Below, piece after piece: positions 1 through 4,817 of a DNA stretch of 6,526 nt. The translations under genes and the position numbers were made by a program. The notes beneath the pieces were generated by a model that was given only the letters and a program-made list of their open reading frames with translations, had not been told where the DNA came from and ran no database searches. Source of the stretch: CAZQYC01 sp043746555 (GTDB taxonomy: Bacteria > Pseudomonadota > Gammaproteobacteria > Steroidobacterales > Steroidobacteraceae); assembly GCA_043746555.1 (NCBI GenBank), contig JAYTQU010000078.1:1-6526 (forward strand), read 5' to 3'. Position 1 is the first letter of the stretch. The number at the start of each line of letters is the position of its first letter.

Positions 1-1
1 A

Positions 2-181
2 TACAAACTCACACTCGATGGCCAAGTGCTCGGCTATTTAGGCAGCTCCGGTAAGCAACTCAAACAATTCGGTTGGATTCACGAAATGGCCTGCCCTAAA
101 GAAAACGAACTGTACGTGGGCGAGTTGTTGAACTGGCGCCTGCAAAAACTCACGCTACATCCGACGGAAGCGCAACACTGA
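2..181 (+). CDS. NHL-repeat beta-propeller protein, C-terminal end (partial)
   Basis: Only the last 59 residues are in the window; the 5' end lies upstream. The visible protein begins YKLTLDGQVLGYLGSSGK, followed by a blade with GWIHEMACPKENELYVGELL and then NWRLQKLTLHP. The pattern (aspartate-glycine turn, ELYV strand, then N-W-R-x-Q-K-L) is the typical NHL repeat, which forms one blade of a six-bladed beta-propeller. Proteins of this type are often secreted or periplasmic and are frequently annotated as 6-bladed beta-propeller or peptidylglycine-amidating-lyase-like proteins. No catalytic assignment is possible from this piece. The reading frame is open from base 2 and ends in TGA at 179-181, so this is a normal C-terminus rather than a break. 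Family assignment is fairly sure; function is unknown. Confidence 0.8.
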   Translation, partial: YKLTLDGQVLGYLGSSGKQLKQFGWIHEMACPKENELYVGELLNWRLQKLTLHPTEAQH

Positions 182-187
182 TATGAA

Positions 188-235
188 GCTTCGCGCCGCC
201 GACACGCAGCGCGAAGCGGGCACGCAGCGGCGCGA
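188..235. repeat. Two overlapping, mutually exclusive GC-rich hairpins after the NHL gene
   Basis: Seen directly: GCTTCGCGC (188-196) pairs perfectly with GCGCGAAGC (209-217) across a 12-nt loop. TCGCGCCGC (191-199) pairs perfectly with GCGGCGCGA (227-235). The two stems share bases 191-196, so only one can form at a time. A direct repeat CACGCAGCG (203-211 and 221-229) creates the alternatives. The first stem starts seven bases after the stop of the NHL gene, so a transcript-end role is possible. No T-run follows either stem, so it is not a canonical intrinsic terminator. It could also be an mRNA 3'-end stabiliser or a worn REP-like repeat. Confidence 0.5.
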
Positions 236-288
236 CTGGACCTAGGCTACGCGTTTTGCGGCTACGATCGAGTTATCTAGTGGTTTTC

Positions 289-372
289 TAGTTCTACTTT
301 GTCAGGTTGCGCTGAAGCGCGCGGTGCGCCTTGCCCCGCATCGCTTGATCCCAACCTGACAAAGTAGAACTA
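289..372. mobile_element. Putative MITE: 21-bp perfect terminal inverted repeats, TA-flanked
   Basis: Bases 289-309 and 352-372 are perfect reverse complements over 21 bp (left arm core GTTCTACTTTGTCAGGTTG, right arm core CAACCTGACAAAGTAGAAC), separated by 42 bp. The outermost two bases on both sides are TA. The unit can therefore be read as an 80-bp element with 19-bp terminal inverted repeats (291-309 and 352-370) bounded by a duplicated TA target. Duplicated TA is the usual signature of IS630/Tc1-mariner type transposases and the MITEs they mobilise. The interior is GC-rich and can fold further (GCGC-TGAA-GCGC at 309-320; AAGCG at 315-319 with CGCTT at 342-346). It has no coding capacity. 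Its right edge abuts a truncated EAL gene. Identity as a MITE is inferred from structure; other copies in the genome would prove it. Alternatives are a bidirectional attenuator or a solo IS-end remnant. Confidence 0.6.
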
Positions 373-373
373 T

Positions 374-799
374 GTGTTGCGTCGCCCGTGCGAAGCCGCA
401 GAGCGCTGGCCTTCGGCGTTGCGCGTCGCGCTCGACGATTTCGGTGCCGGGTATTCTACGCTCGGATATTTGCGACGCTTCCCCTTCGACAAGATCAAAA
501 TCGATCAATCGTTCGTGGTCGGCATCACGCGCGATCCCGGCGCGCCCGTGATCGTCACAGCGGTCGCAAAATTGGCGGCGGCATTGCAACTCGAAGTGAC
601 CGCGGAGGGTGTCGAGAATAACGAGCAAACCAAACTGTTGCGCGAGCTGGTATGCACCTCGCTGCAAGGATTTCTATTCGCACGGCCGATGACCGAAGAC
701 GATATGCGACAGTATGTCGCCACCGATTACACCATTGCCGGCTTGCCCGGAGTTCCCTGGCGTCGCATCAATTCGGTGACGGGCGAAGTGGTGGCTTAG
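374..799 (+). pseudogene. 5'-truncated EAL-domain (c-di-GMP phosphodiesterase) remnant
   Basis: The 141 codons read from GTG 374 to TAG 799 match the C-terminal half of an EAL domain, the fold that hydrolyses cyclic di-GMP. Visible motifs are ALDDFGAGYSTLGYLRRFPF (DDF at residues 21-23), the KIDQSFV segment with its conserved lysine (42-48), AEGVE (77-81) and QGFLFARP (98-105). Missing is the N-terminal half of the domain, including the signature EAL motif, the ELTE-type metal-binding glutamate and any upstream GGDEF, PAS or receiver part. Homology fades about 15 residues before DDFG, and the frame has a stop (TAG 365-367) inside the adjacent inverted repeat. No convincing ribosome binding site precedes 374. 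A catalytic EAL domain needs the lost glutamate and metal ligands, so this fragment should be inactive. I infer a deletion or rearrangement with its breakpoint at or near the inverted-repeat element. Removing the 84-bp element does not restore EAL sequence upstream. Confidence 0.8.
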
Positions 800-880
800 T
801 CCAATCCGCTTCTCGATCGAAATTCTATTGAATCGTCAAGCAAACCCGACGCTGCGCGCCGAATAAGTTACAGTGACGCA

Positions 881-889
881 AGAGGGGGG
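881..889 (+). promoter_or_regulatory. Shine-Dalgarno AGAGGGGGG fixing the hydrolase start at 897
   Basis: A strong purine run (AGAGGGGGG) ends seven bases before ATG 897. A longer in-frame start exists at GTG 873, but it would place this ribosome binding site inside the coding region and put eight extra residues before a clean signal peptide. The position of this site therefore favours ATG 897. Confidence 0.75.
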
Positions 890-896
890 TACCGAT

Positions 897-1916
897 ATGA
901 AAACCATTCTTGCTTTCGTTGTCTGCGTGATCTTCTCAAGCGTTGCGTTCGCGCAATCCGCGCCGCCGACGCCGACGGGCGTAGTGCCCGGCAGCATCAC
1001 CTGCGAAGACGTGCCGTATCCACAACCGGTTTCCTATTTTCAATTCACGCTATATGGACAGGATATACGTATGGCGTACATGGATGTGCCGCCGTCGGGA
1101 ACGCCGAACGGACATACGGTCGTGCTTTTTCACGGAATGAATTTCGGCGGATTTTATTGGGGCGGACCGATCGATGCGTTGCGTAAGGAAGGCTTTCGCG
1201 TCATCGCTCCGGATCAAATCGGATTCGGGCGCTCGTCGAAGCCGATCATGCCGTATAACTTTATGGACATGGCGCGTAACTCGTTTTTGCTGCTCCAGCA
1301 CCTGAAGATCGACAAGGCGATGATCGTCGGGCACTCGATGGGCGGCATGCTGGCGGCTCGCTTTGCGTCGCAGTACCCGCAAGTTGTCGAGCGCGTTGTG
1401 CTCTACGACCCGATCGGCGTGATCGATCCGCGCTGGGGTCGACCGTGGGGAAGTATCGACGAAGCGTACCAGCGACAACTCAACGTCACGTATCAAACTA
1501 TCTTCGCGGGCATTCATCGCTATTTCTCGCACAATCCCTCGGCATGGAAACCGGAGTTCGAGAAATACGTTCGTTATCGCTATGCGTGGACATTAAGCGC
1601 GGACTGGCCGCGTTATGCGATGGTGCAAGCGCTCATTCAACGCATGCCCTATCTCGATCCGGTGGTGAACGATTGGGCGCACATCAAAGCACCGACGTTG
1701 GCGTTCGGCGGCGCGGAGGATAGTCTTGCCGGACCATCGAGCGTGTTTCGAGCGCGCATGAAGTTTATTGCCGACAGCATTCCCGACGGCAATGGTCGTC
1801 TCTATTTGATTCCCGGTTTAGGCCATGTACCGCACTTCGAAGCGCCGGAAACGACGTATCCGCCGCTGATTGCGTTTTTGAAGGAGGGACTGAATACCAC
1901 TACAGCGAATAAGTAA
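897..1916 (+). CDS. Exported alpha/beta-fold hydrolase
   Basis: A 339-residue serine-type alpha/beta hydrolase. The N-terminus MKTILAFVVCVIFSSVAFAQ is a textbook signal peptide with probable cleavage after AFA (about residue 19), so the enzyme should act in the periplasm or outside the cell. The core begins near residue 50. Visible motifs are the oxyanion-hole segment VVLFHGMNFGG (HG at 79-80), APDQIGFGRSSKP (104-116), and the nucleophile elbow VGHSMGG with Ser147. The probable acid is Asp275 in GGAEDSLAGP and the catalytic histidine is His310 in IPGLGHVPHFE. The full Ser-Asp-His triad is therefore present, and a cap region lies at about 175-255. The family includes esterases, lactonases, epoxide hydrolases and dehalogenases; a Ser nucleophile points to an esterase, lactonase or similar activity, but the substrate cannot be read. 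ATG 897 is chosen because of the AGAGGGGGG site before it. It lies 111 bp upstream of, and in the same direction as, the TonB-dependent receptor, so a shared nutrient-uptake role is possible but unproven. Confidence 0.93.
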   Translation: MKTILAFVVCVIFSSVAFAQSAPPTPTGVVPGSITCEDVPYPQPVSYFQFTLYGQDIRMAYMDVPPSGTPNGHTVVLFHGMNFGGFYWGGPIDALRKEGFRVIAPDQIGFGRSSKPIMPYNFMDMARNSFLLLQHLKIDKAMIVGHSMGGMLAARFASQYPQVVERVVLYDPIGVIDPRWGRPWGSIDEAYQRQLNVTYQTIFAGIHRYFSHNPSAWKPEFEKYVRYRYAWTLSADWPRYAMVQALIQRMPYLDPVVNDWAHIKAPTLAFGGAEDSLAGPSSVFRARMKFIADSIPDGNGRLYLIPGLGHVPHFEAPETTYPPLIAFLKEGLNTTTANK

Positions 1917-1925
1917 TCGATTGCT

Positions 1926-1969
1926 CCGATCCCCATTTCGCGATGATGGTCCGTCTCTATGGGAATCGG
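1926..1969. repeat. Imperfect 10-bp inverted repeat after the hydrolase gene
   Basis: CCGATCCCCA (1926-1935) and TGGGAATCGG (1960-1969) pair at nine of ten positions around a 24-nt loop, starting ten bases after the hydrolase stop. No T-run follows, so an intrinsic terminator is not supported. It may be a weak transcript-end structure, a protein-binding dyad or chance. Confidence 0.3.
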
Positions 1970-1996
1970 CAGCGCAAACAGTAATGTCTTCGAATA

Positions 1997-2015
1997 AGGC
2001 AATGTCCGATTGCCT
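1997..2015. promoter_or_regulatory. Small perfect hairpin just upstream of the receptor start
   Basis: AGGCAAT (1997-2003) and ATTGCCT (2009-2015) form a perfect 7-bp stem with a 5-nt loop (GTCCG). It ends 12 bases before ATG 2028 and could sit in the 5' leader of the receptor operon. It could be an operator half-site pair or an mRNA structure affecting translation. No known regulator consensus is recognised, so the role is inference. Confidence 0.35.
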
Positions 2016-2027
2016 CTGTAGGCGAAA

Positions 2028-4142
2028 ATGGGCATCAATGCAACTCGCTTAAGCGATCGCCTGTCCGCCGCTTTCTATTGGAACGTCACGATGCAGATAT
2101 GCCGAGTGCGTGTTGCTATTTGCCGACCGCCTACGCTCGCTTGGACGCTCGCGCTAAGCAGTCTATTTATTGACGCACCGAGTTATGCCGCGGCACCAAG
2201 CGCCGAGGATTTGGCGTCGTTATCGTTGACCGAGTTGTCGAAGATCGACGTTACGGCGGCGACGCTATTCGAGCACAATGACTTGAATACGCCGGCGAGC
2301 GTTAACGTCGTCACCGAAGAAGAGTGGCAACGTAACGGCGCACGCCGCGCGACGGATGCGTTCGGACACCTTGCCTCGCTGTATTCGATTCCACTGGTGT
2401 TTTCCGGTCAGGGCGTGTCGATTCGCGGATTGCCGCCGGGCGAGCGTCCGGGCGTGTTGACCACACTCGATGGTGTGCCCATTATCGATCTGCCTTCCGG
2501 TAACACCTTTCAGCGCATTCCATCGTTAAATCTCGGCGCCTTGCAGTCGATGCAGATTGTTCGCGGACCTGGTTCCGCTCTTTACGGCACCGACGCGTTT
2601 CACGGCGTGATTGCCATGCAGTCGTTTCAAGCGCGCGATGACATGGCCAGTGCAAACGGATTTGCCGCGAGCGATGGTTATTATCAATCCACTGCGCGAT
2701 TGAGCCGGGAACTCGGCGCGGCAGGGCGCGCCAGTGCCGCCGTATCGGTGAACGGCCAGCCAGATCAACGCGTGCGCTATTCGTTTACCGATGTCGGTAC
2801 CGGCGCGACACTGAACGGCGAGCGTGAAAATCGCTACAACGCGCAATCGGCGGTTCTCAACTTCAATTCCAATGTAGAGCAAGACTGGTCATACAATGCG
2901 GGTCTCTTCGCTCATCACTACGACGCGAATGACTTTCCGGGATTCGGGACGGCTGCGAGCGGCGAACGCGACACATCGGATTTTGTCGCCGATTTTTATC
3001 TAGCGCGCGTTGGCGTCAACAAGCGGTTTGCGGAACACGGCGAGCTTGTTTTGACCGGCTACTATTGGGATCTGGTCACCAGCGGTACGCGCTTCGCAAA
3101 AAACGCCGGCGTATTTACCATTCCCGTGGGTTCGCTGCATCAAGATCGTTTTGGCGTCAAAGCCGTCTACAAAGAGCAACTGGGCGACAGCACGCAGATC
3201 GCATTGGCATTGAGTTCGGAGCAGCAAGCGGTCCGCACCGCAAAAATTACCACGCTATCGGAGTCGGGCGTGATGCTTGGGTCCGTCGATCAACTGTACG
3301 CCAATACCGAACGCAAAACTCAAAGTCTCACCTTCGAAGGCAATACCGAGTTTTTCGAGCACCGCATGAGCGCGACCTACGGCGCTCGCTGTGACACCTT
3401 TTCCGATACTCGCGATCATGTATCGCCGCGGTTGGGTCTTATCTATCACCCGCAAAAAGACGCGGCCATCAAGTTGCTTTACGGTCATGCTTTTCGCGCG
3501 CCGGTTGCGATCGATATCTACGGCGCTGTGGGCTCCATTCAAGGCAATCCCAATCTACAACCGGAAACACTCGATGCGTTCGAGTTGGTGTGGCTCAAGC
3601 AAGCGGACAACTGGCGCGTTCAGATCGGCGGTTTTCACAGCGCGTGGGCGAATGGCATTGTCAATATTCCCAATGTTCCGCCGCCGCCATTGCGTGCAGT
3701 CAACCTTGGCGGAACCGACGCGAACGGTGTGGAGCTGGAATGGCGGGTACAACTGCAACGCTGGTCGGCGGACTCGAGCGCTATCTACGTGACTACGAAT
3801 AGTGACCTCACCGGCGCATTTAACACCATTCCCAAGTCGACCATTGTATTTGGCGTCGGATATGCGCTGCCCGCGTTGCACGCCGACATCTATCTCAATC
3901 AGCGTCTGCAAAGCCATGTCGATGACAGCGAACCTGGCGCCTCATTCGTACCCAGTGAATTGCCGACGTATTGGCGATCGGACTTGCAGATGACGAAGCG
4001 GCTGTCGGCGAACGCCAAGCTTTGGCTGAGCGCACGAAATTTATTCGCGCGTAACAATCGCGTACCGACATCGCCTGCCGCGCAATTAGGCGTGCAAGAC
4101 GACGGTTTCAGCGTCGGCGTGGGGATTGGCTATGGATGGTGA
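2028..4142 (+). CDS. TonB-dependent outer-membrane receptor
   Basis: A 704-residue outer-membrane active-transport receptor, of typical length for the family. Residues to about 54 form an export signal ending in SYA before AAPSAEDL. A short linker LSLTELSKIDVTAAT (65-79) follows, in which IDVTA resembles a TonB box. The plug domain spans about 85-203 and shows TPASVNVVTEEEW, SIRGLPPGERPGVLTTLDGV (131-150) and the hallmark IVRGPGSALYGTDAFHGVI (177-195). The rest is a 22-strand-type beta-barrel rich in alternating aromatic strands, with YGHAFRAP in the middle and a terminal strand SVGVGIGYGW ending in an aromatic residue, as needed for BAM insertion. The SLTEL-x-x-IDVT start resembles receptors found beside YfiR-family genes. 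Energy would come from TonB-ExbBD. The ligand cannot be read. An internal ATG at 2091, with GGA eight bases upstream, would give a more ordinary 33-residue signal peptide; ATG 2028 has AGG five bases upstream. I give the longer form and cannot decide. It is followed 84 bp later by the yfiR-like gene and probably leads that operon. Confidence 0.94.
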   Translation: MGINATRLSDRLSAAFYWNVTMQICRVRVAICRPPTLAWTLALSSLFIDAPSYAAAPSAEDLASLSLTELSKIDVTAATLFEHNDLNTPASVNVVTEEEWQRNGARRATDAFGHLASLYSIPLVFSGQGVSIRGLPPGERPGVLTTLDGVPIIDLPSGNTFQRIPSLNLGALQSMQIVRGPGSALYGTDAFHGVIAMQSFQARDDMASANGFAASDGYYQSTARLSRELGAAGRASAAVSVNGQPDQRVRYSFTDVGTGATLNGERENRYNAQSAVLNFNSNVEQDWSYNAGLFAHHYDANDFPGFGTAASGERDTSDFVADFYLARVGVNKRFAEHGELVLTGYYWDLVTSGTRFAKNAGVFTIPVGSLHQDRFGVKAVYKEQLGDSTQIALALSSEQQAVRTAKITTLSESGVMLGSVDQLYANTERKTQSLTFEGNTEFFEHRMSATYGARCDTFSDTRDHVSPRLGLIYHPQKDAAIKLLYGHAFRAPVAIDIYGAVGSIQGNPNLQPETLDAFELVWLKQADNWRVQIGGFHSAWANGIVNIPNVPPPPLRAVNLGGTDANGVELEWRVQLQRWSADSSAIYVTTNSDLTGAFNTIPKSTIVFGVGYALPALHADIYLNQRLQSHVDDSEPGASFVPSELPTYWRSDLQMTKRLSANAKLWLSARNLFARNNRVPTSPAAQLGVQDDGFSVGVGIGYGW

Positions 4143-4226
4143 GTCGAACGGCAGCGCGACGCGGCGGTTCGTGCGGTTTCGATGGCGTCGCGAAGTTGCA
4201 AACCTCGCGCCAATCGTGTTTGGGTC

Positions 4227-4817
4227 ATGCTGCGTCACAAGCTAAACCTGAGTGCGGCGCTTGTTTTTGCTTTAGTCGTTACCGACATGCGACCGGCGAC
4301 TGGCTTCGAAACAGCGCCGGAATATCGACTTAAGGCAGTCTACGTCTATAACTTCATAAAGTTCGTGACCTGGCCTCAAAGTAGCCAGTCGTCGAAGAGA
4401 GCCTTCGTTGTTTGCGTGGTAGGGGACAATCCGTTCGGCGATGAGCTGCAGTTCGTGCAAGGCAAGGCGGTGAAGGATAAGGTCGTACAAGTCGATTCAC
4501 GACGCGAGCTGGTTCACGACCCGGATCACAGCCTGGATCTGTTGAGGGATTGCCAGATGGCGTTCATCAGTCGTTCGGAGCGCGGTCGCTTGCACACTAT
4601 TCTCGGCGCATTGCATGGCAAGCCGATTCTGACCGTGAGCGATATTGACGGGTTTGTGGCCGATAATGGCATGATTGGATTTTCCATTCGCGCCCACCAA
4701 GTCAGAATCAATATCAATTTGCGCGAGACACGAGCCGCCGGTTTGTCGGTGAGCTCAAAACTCCTGGAAGTCGCGAACGTAGTCAATGGCGACTCACCGC
4801 CAAACGGTGAACATTGA
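4227..4817 (+). CDS. Periplasmic YfiR-family (DUF4154) protein
   Basis: From ATG 4227 the protein has 196 residues, the usual size of the family. An N-terminal export signal (MLRHKLNLSAALVFALVV) precedes the conserved family start EYRLKAVYVYNFIKFVTWP (32-50). Then come VVCVVGDNPFGDEL (61-74), LRDCQMAFIS (106-115), ILTVSDIDGFVADNGMIGF (134-152) and ININLRETRAAGLSVSSKLL (161-180), all YfiR hallmarks. Cys63 and Cys109 are the only cysteines and fall in the two core strands, so they may form a disulfide. In Pseudomonas aeruginosa, YfiR is a periplasmic repressor of the membrane diguanylate cyclase YfiN. Here the downstream partner is a histidine kinase with a similar periplasmic input domain, so by inference this protein gates the kinase. 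The in-frame ATG 4182 would add 15 basic residues before the signal peptide; neither start has a good ribosome binding site, and 4227 is preferred for its cleaner signal peptide. Its stop overlaps the kinase start. Confidence 0.92.
   Translation: MLRHKLNLSAALVFALVVTDMRPATGFETAPEYRLKAVYVYNFIKFVTWPQSSQSSKRAFVVCVVGDNPFGDELQFVQGKAVKDKVVQVDSRRELVHDPDHSLDLLRDCQMAFISRSERGRLHTILGALHGKPILTVSDIDGFVADNGMIGFSIRAHQVRININLRETRAAGLSVSSKLLEVANVVNGDSPPNGEH
4806..4810 (+). promoter_or_regulatory. Ribosome binding site for the histidine kinase, inside the yfiR-like gene
   Basis: GGTGA lies six bases before ATG 4817, inside the last codons of the YfiR-like gene. The stop TGA (4815-4817) and start ATG (4817-4819) share one base. 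This arrangement fixes the kinase start and indicates translational coupling, so the two proteins are probably made in a set ratio. Confidence 0.7.

Noticed and set aside
183..245. A 20-codon ORF (starting MKLRAADTQREAG) right after the NHL gene stop.
   Set aside because: It lies entirely within the hairpin and direct-repeat region, and its repeated TQR comes from that DNA repeat. It has no ribosome binding site or recognisable homology.
289..372. The inverted repeat as an intrinsic terminator or an integron attC site.
   Set aside because: The stem is 21 bp with a 42-nt gap and no following T-run, and there are no attC-type core sites or cassette gene. A MITE-like reading fits better.
302..667. 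A 121-codon minus-strand ORF across the inverted-repeat element and the EAL fragment.
   Set aside because: It is antisense to clear EAL-domain sequence, starts inside that gene and runs into the inverted repeat. The translation is arginine-rich shadow sequence with no recognisable domain.
800..880. Possible sigma-70 promoter (TTGAAT near 828) before the hydrolase.
   Set aside because: No acceptable -10 box lies at the right spacing, and the later AT-rich GAATAA has no matching -35. I cannot support a promoter.
873..896. Upstream GTG start for the hydrolase.
   Set aside because: It would put the strong AGAGGGGGG ribosome binding site inside the gene and add eight residues before a normal signal peptide.
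1050..1532. A 160-codon minus-strand ORF opposite the hydrolase.
   Set aside because: It is a shadow of the hydrolase frame, with Arg/His/Asp-rich low-quality sequence and no domain. The + strand protein has a signal peptide and full catalytic triad.
1943..1984. A 13-codon ORF (MMVRLYGNRQRKQ) as a possible leader peptide for the receptor.
   Set aside because: It has no ribosome binding site, no attenuator-type codon run and overlaps the imperfect inverted repeat. Chance is the simplest reading.
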